A stretch of 64,000 nucleotides of DNA from Agapetus fuscipes (GCA_951799405.1 OX637342.1:18647298-18711297), one strand, 5' to 3'. Positions 52,310 through 63,040 are shown, numbered from the stretch's first letter. The notes: generated by a model not told the origin, from the letters alone. Numbers and translations are program-made.

Positions 52310-53265
52310 GCTAATGACATCATGTAAAGTATCAAATTACACCGATCAACATTTTACATTTACGTATATTTTTTTATATAAAAAATTAAAAAATAAAGAT
52401 ATGTTTTTTATGAAACGCTGTTTGTATTTAACTCGTTTATTTTTACATATTAAATTTACAAACGTTTTCTGTCTATATAGAGCATGTTACCATCATCATC
52501 ATCTAATACACAAAACATAAAAAATAAAAATACATATGTATGTCCTAGACATGGTATAATTTAAAACTTAGAATATATTTTTACAAATAGATTTGTGACG
52601 GGGAATGCAATTTACTAACCTATTTTGCCTAGCTAGAAACAGGTGTTAACATTATCAATTAATAACTAATTATTAAATAATTTTGATAAATTATTACGTA
52701 ATGAAAAATTACTCAATGACATATGTTGAACCAGGCGCAGGCGGGGTTCGAAAACGCTGGAGAGGAAAAATGTGGGAGAATGAAAAAAGGAAATGATTTG
52801 AGTTAATTTGGACGAATATTTATTTTTTTAATCTACTTATTTACATACAAATAAGGTGGGAAAGCGTTGAAGAGCAGATGAAAATTTTCAAAAAAATATA
52901 TATTATTGATCGACATCCAACGTCAAAAGAACCATTATGGGAATATTTTACATGTTTTCTGGAGAATATATCAAAATCTATTTCAGAAGTCAATGTTTCT
53001 ATTGTTAGTTAATTCATACACAACCCAAAGGCAAACCTTTACCTGAGAATTAGCATTTATTATTTATCCTTCGTGTTCGCCTTAGAACAAAACAGACCAA
53101 TAAACAATTCGCGAACATTGCGTGTTTAATCGAATTTTCTAAAACGGGTTCGTATCTGAATAATACATGAATGTGTCAGAGGGACCCTCAGCGAGCAAAC
53201 GATGATGATGATGAAAATTATGGCTTTTCAGCTCGGTGCCCCTACACATATATTTTTTCAGTAGA
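52310..53265. other. No gene seen
   Basis: A+T-rich with short frames. 52596-52640 (GGGAATGCAATTTACTAACC) resembles the outer end of SINE-C. Nothing else is recognised. Confidence 0.4.
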
Positions 53266-53269
53266 TTGG

Positions 53270-53705
53270 GGAAGAGGAATGCGATTCACAAACCTATTTT
53301 GCCTCACCAGTTGTCTTCATGCGAAAGCAGAAACTTGTGTGTAAGCAATGGCATCTGTTGAACAAGGGTCGAGGTGTAGGTCAAAGTGCCAGGCGTGATT
53401 CAAAACAGCGTTATTCAGCTCCAAAAACGCCAGTCCGTCCCCTAAGTGCTTGTTTGTCGTATGTCCATAAAAGGCAATTTTTGCTTGGGCCAATGTGTCT
53501 TATGAATGCTAAAAATTGATGTTTAAAATATTTAACAACTCTTATATTATCGTGCTTTGCGTTTTTTTCTAAGTAGAATATGATTCTTAAGGCAATTTCA
53601 TTGAAAGGTCATCTTTGAATCAAATGGTTCATACGCGAAACAAGCAGTGGGAGGACGAGTGAAGAACAGCAACTTAAGCTCCTCGGCCATAACACAGACT
53701 AAGGT
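53270..53705 (-). mobile_element. SINE-C, interrupted
   Basis: GAATGCGATTCACAAACCTA, TCTTCATGCGAAAGCAGAAA and AGGGTCGAGGTGTAGGTCAA on plus match 42115-42240. The box B complement is degraded (GTGATTCAAAAC). Box A (CTCGGCCATAACAC) is ~290 bp away instead of ~60, so about 230 bp of other sequence lies between. Confidence 0.6.
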
Positions 53706-53773
53706 CAAATATTAAATTATCTAGATTTTCAGAAGTAACTTTGTGAAAGTTCCTTTTTATTTTAATCTATCAA

Positions 53774-53997
53774 GATATGCGGCTGACCACCCATGCTGTA
53801 AAAATGGTTCACTTTGCCAATGTCACCCCTGTTACAGGGAAGGACGGCAAGAGTTGCAGGGTGTATGTCCATTTGAGATTTGGTTTTTATGTTGTAGGCT
53901 CACATGAGGCATGTGCAAGCGCAAACTTGTACATGTCTGGTTGTGAGAATGCATGTAATGTGAATATCCAATGTAACATATCTTTGCAACTTAGATA
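53774..53997 (+). repeat. L3 module, plus
   Basis: ATGCGGCTGACCACCCATGC ... CACATGAGGCATGTGCAAGC ... GCAACTTAGATAA. It lacks the first ~20 bp. Confidence 0.8.
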
Positions 53998-54120
53998 AGT
54001 GGTTGGTGTGAGGCCGCCCCCTTTACCTGTAAAAATAAATAGGTCCCGAAGCGCCACATGCGACCCCTTCGGGGATAACGCAGGCAAGAAGTTACACTAT
54101 ATGTGTAGCTTAGTTGCGTT
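53998..54120 (+). mobile_element. SINE-B 3' fragment
   Basis: GTGGTTGGTGTGAGGCCG, CATGCGACCCCTTCGGGGAT, TATATGTGTAGCTTAGTTGC. Joined directly to the L3 tail. Confidence 0.82.
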
Positions 54121-54124
54121 TACT

Positions 54125-54955
54125 AATATTTAAAATTCCTATTAAATGCATGCCAACGAAGAGACGCTTGTAAGTTCACTCTTTAAAATGCTGCATGTGT
54201 ACTTTGTCGACAAAGCAATAAGAATTCTTATTTTCAGTTTGAATTTTTTTCACAACTTAAATCCTTCCAAATTTATAAGCTAGGATTAAACAATTTTAAA
54301 TGTCAACACCATCAAAATACATCATTTTAAAAAGTTTTTTGTAATCCAGCATATTTTAACCCTCACTTCGGGGAAAAGAGGCAAAAGTTGTTTTGCGTTT
54401 AAAACAGCAAAATCTTGAAAATATAAGCCGTTTTTAATTTGGCGGAAGTATTAAAACGTTGTTTTAAATATTTTACAGCCTCCAAGCAGTTTTTGCAAAT
54501 GAGATTTAATCTTCGTAATTATAAATGAGCCAGTACTTGAGGCTTACCTGAATTTTAAATATATACGTACATTCCTCAACTTTCTCGCGAGAGAAAACTT
54601 AAAAACGATAAGTACCTTAACCCTCTGAAGATTTTGTTTGGGACGTAAATAATTCAAAGTATAATTTCCTACCTTTTTAACACAAGATATTTAAAGTTAC
54701 GTTGTACTTTAATACGCCTCGGCTTTTGCAAGATTCGTGGGGTTAGATTTTCACATCAAGAAAGTTGTAGGTACTTTGAGTTTGTAAACATGATATAAGT
54801 AACCAGAAATTAGTAAATTTTCCTTGGAAGCAAACAGCTCTCATTTCAAATAAAGTAGCTAGCGTAAGGTTGATCAACTCACATATAAAAGTTAATAGGT
54901 TTTACATCTTCAAATGTGACACTTTCTTCAAAAAATAAGTTGTAAATTTAACTTT
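54125..54955. other. No gene; degraded L3 piece at the start
   Basis: 54125-54205 (AAATGCATGCCAACGAAGAG) is a poor minus-strand L3 fragment. The remainder is unmatched A+T-rich DNA. Confidence 0.4.
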
Positions 54956-54959
54956 TTTT

Positions 54960-55115
54960 TTTCGCATTAATAATAATCTAAGTTTAAAATTTCATATAAA
55001 ATGCATGCCCACAAACAGGCACGTGTAAGTTCTGCATGTGTGCCTACAAATTAAAATCCAAACCTCAAATGCACGTACACCCTTCAACTTTTGCCGACCT
55101 TCCTTGAAACAAGGG
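54960..55115 (-). repeat. L3 module fragment, minus
   Basis: AATGCATGCCCACAAACAGG, CAAACCTCAAATGCACGTAC, TTGCCGACCTTCCTTGAAAC. Confidence 0.68.
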
Positions 55116-55304
55116 TGGGGTTAATTTTATTATCTTACTTGGTAATTGTTTCTTTTTATATAGGAATTCTCATGGGAATGCAATTAATATAAATCTTAAA
55201 TATTATTTATCTTTGCAATTTTGATACTAGACTATAGATCTGCAAAACATACAAAATGTTTAATATATACATATATGAAGATAATTTATTTATTTTTAAT
55301 TGTA

Positions 55305-55660
55305 CATTAAGGCTTTCACGGCCGGCACTTGACACAATCTTAAAATTTTTCTCGGGTTGTGTAGCCATGTTCTATCGGAAGTTTGTTACACTTTTTTGTT
55401 ACACTTTTTTCCGGACGTTTCGCCCATTATCTGCGATGGGCCTCCTCAGCGTATTTTTTTCCTCAGGCGTTCTGATTTCCTTAGCACGGAACTGTCAACG
55501 GCCTGTGGGTTGGTAACCAACCATCGCCTGAAGAAAAAAATACGCTGAGGAGGCCCATCGCAGATAATGGGCGAAACGTCCGGAAAAAAGTGTAACAAAA
55601 AAGTGTAACAAACTTCCGATAGAACATGGCTACACAACCCGAGAAAAATTTTAAGATTGT
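55305..55660. repeat. Near-perfect palindrome with hammerhead-like motifs
   Basis: Arms of ~127 bp (CAATCTTAAAATTTTTCTCG ... and its inverse) flank a ~60-bp centre. Each arm has CTGAGGA, G, helix II GCCCAT/ATGGGC, GAAAC, GTC (minus 55411-55452; plus 55541-55583). TAAGGCTTTCACGGCCGG lies at the left edge. Flanking TTATTTTTAATT..TACAT occurs on both sides (about 55285-55305 and 55662-55682), a possible long target duplication. This fits a Penelope-like pseudo-LTR pair. Confidence 0.72.
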
Positions 55661-55661
55661 A

Positions 55662-55735
55662 TTTATTTTTAATTTCTACATGATAAAAGAGCGCCGTTTT
55701 TGTGTGTGTCACACCTCAAGGGCCCTCCCAATCAT
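55662..55735 (-). mobile_element. SINE-A-like tail variant
   Basis: GAGCGCCGTTTTTGTGTGTG, TCACACCTCAAGGGCCCTCC. Same variant as 44098-44190. Confidence 0.6.
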
Positions 55736-55756
55736 GAATGAGAAAAATGAGATTTA

Positions 55757-56832
55757 TATATCTAATCTAATCTAATCTAATCTAAGCTGCAAAGATATAT
55801 ATCATTTAAGATTTATACTAAATGCATTCCCACAAGCAGATATGTATAATTTCGCGCTAACACATGCCGCATGTGGACCTACAATATAAAAACCCAATCT
55901 CAAATGAACATAAGCCTTGCAACTCTTGCCGTCCTTCCCTGAAACAGGGGTGACATTGGCAAAGTGAACCAATTTTTATATTATGGGTGGTCAGCCGCAT
56001 AACAACCTATAAGTCAAGGAACATACATGACAAATTACATTTTTTAAAATCAAAGAATAAAAATAACAATATATACATGGACATAAAAAACTAAATCATA
56101 AAACCAAATTCACTTTAACAAACCCTAGCCGCCAACATCACAGATCAACCGCCATTTCTTTCTATCCTTGCATACTTCTTTCATTTCCTCCAGAGTCATA
56201 ACCTTCTTCATACAAGCTCTTCTTTTATTATGACTCTGGATATTCCATTCATTCGCAATTTCGGATATTTGGTCCATCCATACCTTTCTCGGTCTTCCTC
56301 TACCACGACATCCATCTATTCTACCAACATATACTTTCTTCGTCAGTCTTTCCTCATTCATTCTCTCCATATGCCCAAACCATCTTAACAAACTTCTTTT
56401 AATCTTCACTTTCACACTTTCTTTTGCACCACATTCTTTTCTTACAAAATCATTCCTCACCCTGTCACTCCGTTTTTTCCCAATCATACTTCTTAGAAAG
56501 TCCATTTCAACAGTATGGACTTTACTAATTTCACTTTCATTCACCGTCCAGGCCTCGCTTCCATACATCAAGGTGGGTAAAAGTATGCCACTGCGTACCG
56601 CCAATCGAGCATTTTTAGAAATATTTTGATTTTTGGCGATACAAGCTGTGGCACCCAGTACACACCTGCCCTTCATTACTCTTCTTTCAAGTTCACCTGT
56701 CATTCTTCCATCTTTCTCAAACTTACTTCCCAAGTATACAAACTCATTTACCACATCAACATTCATTCCGTTTATTCTAAATTCGTAGTTCGTATTTTCT
56801 TCATTTCTTTCAAAAATCAAAACTTTCGTCTT
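55757..56832 (-). mobile_element. RTE-like LINE, 5'-truncated, longest copy
   Basis: On minus: open C-terminal ORF (56125-56832), ~120-bp spacer, L3 module ending in TTAGATTAGATTAGATTAGA (55757-55780). It provides the reference linking the ORF, spacer and L3 module. The 5' edge is near KTKVLIF at an AT-rich break. Confidence 0.88.
56125..56820 (-). pseudogene. LINE reverse transcriptase, C-terminal 231 codons
   Basis: Reads VVNEFVYLGSKFEKDG near residue 24 (the YLG-S segment just after the RT catalytic core), LPTLMYGSEAWTVNE near 85, SLLRWFGHMERMNEERLTKK near 143, GCRGRGRPRKVWMDQISE near 168 and EEMKEVCKDRKKWRLIC near 209. This is the region between the end of the RT domain and the stop in RTE-type endonuclease/reverse transcriptases. 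The endonuclease and the YADD-type motif are missing because of 5' truncation. No stop or frameshift, so the copy is young. The Met start is arbitrary, since KTKVL precedes it in frame. Confidence 0.88.
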
Positions 56833-56834
56833 AT

Positions 56835-57055
56835 ATATATTTTGATAAACAAACTCTCACTCATATTTCTTACCAAACATTTTATGAAACAAATTTGTAA
56901 ACCACCCACACACGGCTTACAAGCATACAAGCACAATTTAGCTGAAAGAAAGTAAATCTCTGCAGAAATTGTAAGAGGAGGCTCGTATTTCAATGGTGGT
57001 TTTCTAAACGCTTCACCTTCGACACGCAAAAGCGAGGATTCCCTTGATCCGACTC
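56835..57055. other. Spacer
   Basis: Unmatched sequence; no credible gene. Confidence 0.4.
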
Positions 57056-57058
57056 TTA

Positions 57059-57618
57059 GGGCCGTTCTTGTAAACGGGAGACCAAATATCCGTAAGTATC
57101 TCGACAATAATAAACTAATGGATGGACATTTACGGATTGATCTTACCGATGGTCGTCCTATAAAGCTCTTTTAACCATCCGTTAGTTTCCAATAATGCAC
57201 TCGTATTGTCGATGGTTTTTTAAGTGTATTCATGTACATACGTGAGCCGTTTGATGTCAGAGACGAAATATGACCTAAAGTTGCTTATGACAAATACGAA
57301 AACGACTAAGACATCGCAATTTTAATGAAGTATCTATCACTTTCGGAAGAAATTCTCTTCAACAGGATAGAGCGTAGAAGTCCAATGACACGCAAAACTC
57401 ACCGCTAAGAAACAATGCTTTGACAGCTGACCTAACCGTAAACCTTAACTAACCGGCCGGTATCTGCGATTACCGATGGGTTGTCAGTTTGTTCTGTCGG
57501 TAACTTTATACGGAAATAAAACTGACGGATCGTTATAAGGCGAAAAATGTGACGTTCGTATTATATTTCGGTTAAATTGGTACGACATTGAACTAACGGA
57601 TGTTTATAAGACCGGCCC
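57059..57618. mobile_element. PIF/Harbinger-like non-autonomous element
   Basis: GGGCCGTTCTTGTAAAC and GTTTATAAGACCGGCCC are the ends (imperfect ~17-bp TIRs), with TTA on both sides (57056-57058, 57619-57621). 560 bp, no transposase. Confidence 0.75.
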
Positions 57619-57621
57619 TTA

Positions 57622-57900
57622 ATCGGGAGTCTCAGAAATCCCAGTTAATCCGGGATTAGCGATGCTCCACCAAAAACACGAGGCCGGGATATCTCGTGTC
57701 ACACGGAAGATTTGCGCGCAGTTGATCGCTGTGATCTCAGGAATTAAGTTCTCACGGAGCAACAACAAACGTTTTATTTTGAAAGAAAACAAAAGAAAGC
57801 GTTAACATTTACGTAAGCTCACACAGAAGTTCGTATTTATGTCATTTATGAACAGCATTACACTTTTGTGTTGTACAAGATATTTAAATTCATGGATAGT
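57622..57900. other. No recognisable feature
   Basis: Unmatched sequence. Confidence 0.4.
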
Positions 57901-57901
57901 C

Positions 57902-58690
57902 CGTTCGATAGCTCAGTTGGTAGAGCGCTTGCATTCCATGCCGTGAGCTCGGGTTCGAATCCCATCGAGGGTGTCAGAAATGATTTCCCGTTTCGGTGTT
58001 TATTTCAAACCCCAAAATAAAATACCGGCAAGGTTTACTCAGCCTTCACAAGAAATGCGTACCAGCCCCCTCGGGAGCTGGGAAACCCCCCACTTCACTG
58101 AAGTGGTTGGCGTAAGGCCGGCCCCCTTACCTGTAAAAATAAATAGATTCAACTCGCCATATTTATTTATTTATTTATTTATTTACGGCGTTAGCCTTAT
58201 ACGAAATAAGTACATATCAAGGGAGTTTATACAAAACAACAATAACAATAAATATTACAAGAATAAAAAGTATAAAACATTACGGTAAAACATAAAAGAA
58301 AAGAAAAGAAAAAATAAACCCATATATAAACACTAAACAGTAGGTTAGAAGCAAAAAAAAAGCATATCAAAAATAAAAACTTCAGAAACCATTCAAATAT
58401 CACTAATAAAGAAATTCACCAGGCAGACATCGTTCATATAATAACAATCTAAAACAATATAATTTATTATATATTATGGATGTCCCAAAAACATTTTTTT
58501 CAGACCTTGGTTATAGGTATGATAATTATTATTATGCAGAACCAAGTCAAGTGAGGCATACTCATTACCAACACGCTGTAAACGATGCATACAACTATTG
58601 CTTTGTGCGTTAGTGCTAGTAAACATATGCGACCCCTTCGGGGATAACGCGGCAAGAAGTTACACTATATGTGTAGTTTAGTTGCGATTG
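57902..58690 (+). mobile_element. SINE-B split by an AAAT-tailed LINE
   Basis: Best tRNA-like head: GATAGCTCAGTTGGTAGAGC, box B GGGTTCGAATCCCATCGAGG. The body runs to CAACTCGCCAT (58160) and resumes at CATATGCGACCCCTTCGGGG (58624). The end is TATGTGTAGTTTAGTTGCG. Confidence 0.87.
58161..58623 (-). mobile_element. LINE 3' end with AAAT tail
   Basis: ATTTATTTATTTATTTACGG at the left is an (AAAT)n tail on minus, preceded by GGCTAACGCCG. The rest is a 3' UTR-like A-rich stretch and an ORF scrap (HKAIVVCI-like). Jockey/CR1-type tail; family uncertain. CATAT is at both junctions. Confidence 0.6.
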
Positions 58691-58701
58691 CGAGTTGCGA
58701 T

Positions 58702-59095
58702 GGACCGGTCTTTAGTCCAGAGGTAACACTTTGGACTCGCCATTTATATTTTCAAATTAGCTCTTCGTTGGGTTGAAAAATTCATAAACCTTTACCAAAG
58801 ACCGGTCACCAAAGGTCCATCCAACCTTACAGCAACTGGTCTTGCTTGAGAATTGGCGCTTTGTAGCGACGACGACCAAGCTCGTAAAAAGGTCGATAGC
58901 TCAATTGGTAGAATGCTTGCATTCCATGCCGAGAGCAAGGGTTCGATCTCAAGGTTTACTCAGTCTTCACAAAAAATGAGAAACAACCCCCTCCCCTCTT
59001 GGGAGCTACGAAACCCCCACTCAACTGAAAGTGGTTTGTGTGAGGCCGGCTCCCTTGCCAAGAAGTTACACTATATGTGAAACTTAGTTGGTTTT
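58702..59095 (+). mobile_element. SINE A-B dimer
   Basis: A head GGACCGGTCTTTAGTCCAGA is joined to CGCCATTTATATTTTC by a deletion removing box B. Then body, junction ACCAAGCTCGTAAAAAGGTC, B head with GGTAGAATGCTTGCATTCCA, and an end lacking the CATGCGACCCC block. Confidence 0.87.
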
Positions 59096-59099
59096 ATTT

Positions 59100-59560
59100 A
59101 TTTAGTTTTTTTTGTCACAACTTAACAGTCACTGTGTATTGGTAATTGATGTTACTCAGCGAATTGCTCTCTGCGACTTTTTTCTCCTTACCATTTTGAT
59201 CTCTCATATAGGAGCTAGAGAGCACTTTCTCGCATTCACTAGATCATTCTTTCACCAGAACGTCATTCCAACACACTAATACAAACACTTTCACTAACAT
59301 TTCCAGATGGTTCCGTCTTGGGTGTATAGGTGTGCGCAGTCACTTTGATTTCATAGTCCGTCATATTATGATGTATGCGTGTATTGTATAAGTGCATGTA
59401 AGAATTTCAAGTTTGTGACAGTATTTAAGTAAATATTATTGAACAGCATTACACTGTGGTTCTGTAGAAAGATTTTTATAAAAACTAGTAAATGCTGATT
59501 TAAAAAAAAAAATATTTAAACCGGTATTGATAGCAAAACATAGTTCTTAAATAATCTCGT
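59100..59560. other. No recognisable feature
   Basis: Unmatched sequence; no frame of note. Confidence 0.45.
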
Positions 59561-59564
59561 TTAC

Positions 59565-59652
59565 CTAAGTTGCAAGGATAAATCAACATTTCAATTCTTA
59601 TTTAATGTATTCCCACAAACCAGAGACACGTGTAAAGTAGGTGCTTATAAAT
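59565..59652 (-). repeat. L3 module fragment, minus
   Basis: TAAGTTGCAAGGATAAATCA ... CTTATAAATGCTGCATGTGT. Abuts the plus-strand copy. Confidence 0.7.
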
Positions 59653-59654
59653 GC

Positions 59655-59932
59655 TGCATGTGTCATTCCTTGACTGATAGGTTGGTATGAGGTTGACCAC
59701 CCATACGAAAAAAAATGGTTCACTTTGCCAACGTCACCCCTGTTTCAGGGAAGGTCGGCAAGAGTTGCAGGGCTTATGTTCATTTGAGATTATGTTTTTT
59801 TTTTTTATATTGTAGGTCCACATGCGGCATGTGTGAGCGCGAAATTATGCGTGTCTGCTTGTTGGAATGCATTTAATATAAATCTTAAATGATATATATC
59901 TTTGCAACTTAGATTTAGATTTAGATTAGTAC
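59655..59932 (+). repeat. L3 module, plus, full length
   Basis: ATTCCTTGACTGATAGGTTG ... GGTCCACATGCGGCATGTGT ... GCAACTTAGATTTAGATTTA. Confidence 0.85.
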
Positions 59933-59934
59933 TT

Positions 59935-60370
59935 GAAAAATAAAATATTAATCTAAAATGAACGAAAACTCCAAAACTCACCACTGAAATTCTAAAAATA
60001 CTATTCTTACTTTACAAGAATAAAGATACTTTTCCAACGACATCAACATTACAGTTCCTCACTAAAGTGTTAGCTTTCCAAGGGTTGAACATAGATGTCG
60101 GTATTCAGGTAGTTTCCCTTATCTCCCCTTCACAAGCCCTCCTTAGCTTTCAGCCCCTCTACCTCCCTTACACACAAACTGACCTTTTTTCATGAAATAC
60201 GACTCCCAGCCTCTGGTTATTGATACAGCGTGATTTCCTCGAACTTAACTGAAAAACTCTACCATTCCGTACATAAAAAAATAATTTAAAACTAAAACGC
60301 ACCCTGCGAGCGCTGTTTTATTTTTCATATTGTTTTGGTGCGACATTGTAGCTGAATTTAAGCGTTCACT
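59935..60370. other. No recognisable feature
   Basis: No gene or repeat match. Confidence 0.45.
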
Positions 60371-60378
60371 TAGGGTAC

Positions 60379-61058
60379 CAGTGGCGTGACTATCTTACAA
60401 GCTAAAAAGCCAAGCATGCGTACCCTCAGAAATGAAAATAATGAATCTTTTTGAGTAGATTAAGGATATCTATCAATATTCGTGCTTCTGCCATCTGTGA
60501 CGTCTCTGTTCTTTAAACGTTATTGAGAAATGTATGTACCTGTCTTTGTTTAACGTATGAAAAAGCTTGACCTCTGTAAGTTTGTATGAAGATAGTCGCT
60601 TAAGCTCTTTTAATTCTAAATAAAAACGTACATTCACTGATTGTGCTTGGAGATGTGGCTTGGAGTACGCATGATAATAATATTACGATATGCTAAGCTT
60701 TTCGTCGATTAAATTTTACGATTCCAGACTGAAGCTGCTTACAGATTTATGAATGACTTATGTACAGTGTTTTGCAAACACTGTCGCGTCAGGTTCAAAT
60801 ATCAAAATAAATAACTTATTAATTGTTTGCGATCGAGAATTCGGTTTTTTATAGTATACAATGAATTCCTGTGAAAATATAGTTGCACCTTGTAAGGATC
60901 TTAAGTATGTGAAGATTTATTGATTTATCCAAAATCGAAGTCTGAAGAGATTAAGAAACACTGTGGAAAAAAACAAAGGGGTTAGATTTATTATTTGTGA
61001 TTTAGTACAACTTTAATTATCCAGCATGCGCATGGCAGAAATCGTAGGCACGCCACTG
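60379..61058. mobile_element. Non-autonomous hAT-like transposon
   Basis: CAGTGGCGTGACTA and TAGGCACGCCACTG ends, with the exact 8-bp duplication TAGGGTAC (60371-60378, 61059-61066). 680 bp without a transposase frame. Confidence 0.9.
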
Positions 61059-61234
61059 TAGGGTACTGTACCCTTTCCGACACCATTACGAAAACGTTAG
61101 CCGTCGATTGCAACCTAAAGCGACAAAGAAACACACGTCCCCTCTCATGAGGTTCGTTCGTATTTTGGTTGTGAAGTTCTTGATTTTATATTCATACACA
61201 TGTAAAATCAAAGTCGCGAGGATATAATCAAATC

Positions 61235-61488
61235 GATCCTTGACTTATAGGTTGGTATGCGGCTGACACCCCATACTGTAAAAAATGGATCACTGTGCCA
61301 ATGTCACCCCTGTTACAGGAAAGGACGGCAAGAGTTGCAGGGTGTATGTCCATTTTAGATTTGGTTTTTATGTTGTAGGTTCACATGAGGCATGTGCAAG
61401 CGCGAACTTGTACGTGTCTGGTTGTGAGAATGCATGTAATGTGAATCTTCAATGTAACATATCTTTGCAACTTAGATTAGATTAGATA
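61235..61488 (+). repeat. L3 module, plus, full length
   Basis: ATCCTTGACTTATAGGTTGG ... GTTACAGGAAAGGACGG ... GCAACTTAGATTAGATTAGA. Confidence 0.85.
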
Positions 61489-61599
61489 TCAAAACTATGA
61501 AAACTTGATATTGAGAACAAAAAACTAGACAATACTTGTTTGCCTGTATTTTTATTTTTTGACTAGAAAAATATGTGCTAAGACAAAATTTAAAACCTA

Positions 61600-61842
61600 A
61601 ATCTAAGCTTAGATACATATCATTCAAGATTCATATTGAACGCATTCCCACACGCAGACATGTATAATTTCGCGCTAACGCATGCCGCATGTGAACCTAC
61701 AATGTGGAAACACAATCTTAAATGAACATAAGCCCTGCAACTCTTACCGACCTTTCCTAAAACAGAGGTGACATTGGCAAAGTGAAACATTTTTTACAAT
61801 ATGGGTGGTCAGCCTCATACTAACCTATAAGTCAAGGAGACA
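61600..61842 (-). repeat. L3 module, minus, full length
   Basis: CTAAATCTAAGCTTAG, ACGCATGCCGCATGTGAACC, ends ACCTATAAGTCAAGGAGAC. Confidence 0.8.
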
Positions 61843-61849
61843 ATAAACA

Positions 61850-62225
61850 AAAATGTTGTTGTACTTTCCATTTACTTTTTGTTTATAAGCAAAAAAAAAT
61901 TAGGAATATCGAAGTTCAGATGTTTTATGAATATGTTTTCTAATACTACAGAAAAAGTAGCGAAAGTTTGCAAGAACCCTCCCTAAAATATACGGTTATT
62001 TAGATAGTTGGCTACAAGTCGTTTCCTTCCAGAATGTGCCACTTTTGTTGAGGTTTATTTTGCCAAATAAAGATTTTTATGGCAGAACACGCATTGGAGT
62101 GCTTTGGCATCAAATTAAAGATTGTTGATGTCGTCTAGATAAAATGTAATTACAAATTAGTTTTTTTATGTCCTCTATTTCTTCCAAAAAAGACCTCAAA
62201 ATACACGGTTACATTAATTAATGAA
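61850..62225. other. No recognisable feature
   Basis: Unmatched A+T-rich sequence. Confidence 0.45.
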
Positions 62226-62227
62226 AT

Positions 62228-62580
62228 GATAGTCCGGTCGATAGCTCAGGTGGTAGAGTGCTTGCATTCCATGCCGAAAGCTCGGGTTCGAATCCCACCG
62301 ACGGTGTCAGAAATGATTTCCCGTTTCGGTGTTTCATTCAAACCCCAAAATAAAATACCGGCAAGGTTTACTCAGCCTTCACAAGAAATGAGTACCAGCA
62401 CTCTCGGGAGCTGGGAAACCTCCACTTCAACTGAATTGGTTGGCGTAAGGCCGGCCCCCTTACCTGTAAAAATAAATAGGTTCAACTCGCCACATGCGAC
62501 CCTTTCGGGGATAACGCGGCAAAAGTTACACTATATGTGTAGCTTAGTTGCGTTTGCGTTTTTTTTTTTTAGTTGCGTTT
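62228..62580 (+). mobile_element. SINE-B, full length
   Basis: TAGTCCGGTCGATAGCTCAG head, box B GGGTTCGAATCCCACCGACG, CTTTCGGGGATAACGCGGC, TATATGTGTAGCTTAGTTGC and a T-run. Very close to 3771-4112. The 118-codon frame across it is not a gene. Confidence 0.88.
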
Positions 62581-62589
62581 AGTAACTAG

Positions 62590-62945
62590 TTACTAAAACC
62601 ACGTTCCTAGTTGACACGTTGTTACCTCGTTGTGCAGAGAGGGTGCTCCTGAAGCCGTTGGCTACGTTTCTAACGAAACATCGAGAATGTTGTAAGTTTT
62701 CCCATAACGGTTCAACTAAAATCTGTTTCATGGGTATTTTTTTTTCATGTAGCGATAATTCTCTTTCAATTTCGTATGAGCCATAATTTAACACATCTAA
62801 GTTAAACGCATAGTCCATAGATCTTAGACTTTGTATACGTAGCAGTCGTAGATTCTATGATTTTCAATATTGGAGTCATAAAGAGTACACATAAAAAGTT
62901 TCTGGTTGGGATGAGTCTAACCCCCCATGCTGTAAAAACGAGTGT
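62590..62945. other. No gene; L3-like scrap
   Basis: GGTTGGGATGAGTCTAACCC and CCATGCTGTAAAAACG at 62903-62940 recall the L3 5' part. The rest is unmatched. Confidence 0.4.
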
Positions 62946-62950
62946 ATTCA

Positions 62951-63040
62951 AATTCCACGACCGGTTTCGCAAACAATCCGTTTGCATCGTCACCGTTCTC
63001 GGAATTCGGATAAACTCGCCGTAATCGAAAACAAAATTGT
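62951..63040 (-). repeat. Hammerhead-like motif, rearranged Penelope-like terminus
   Basis: Minus: GTGACGA (core C3 changed to G), T, GCAAAC-GGATT-GTTTGC, GAAAC, CGGTC. The loop GGATT and the GAAACCGGTCGTGGAAT continuation are those of 18783-18840. On the plus side AACTCGCCGTAATCG matches what follows the 18783 copy, so the unit is inverted internally. Confidence 0.5.

Noticed and set aside
57902..57975. tRNA gene candidates at SINE-B, SINE-A and SINE-C heads
   Set aside because: Box A and box B are present, but the acceptor stems do not close and each is followed by a SINE body.
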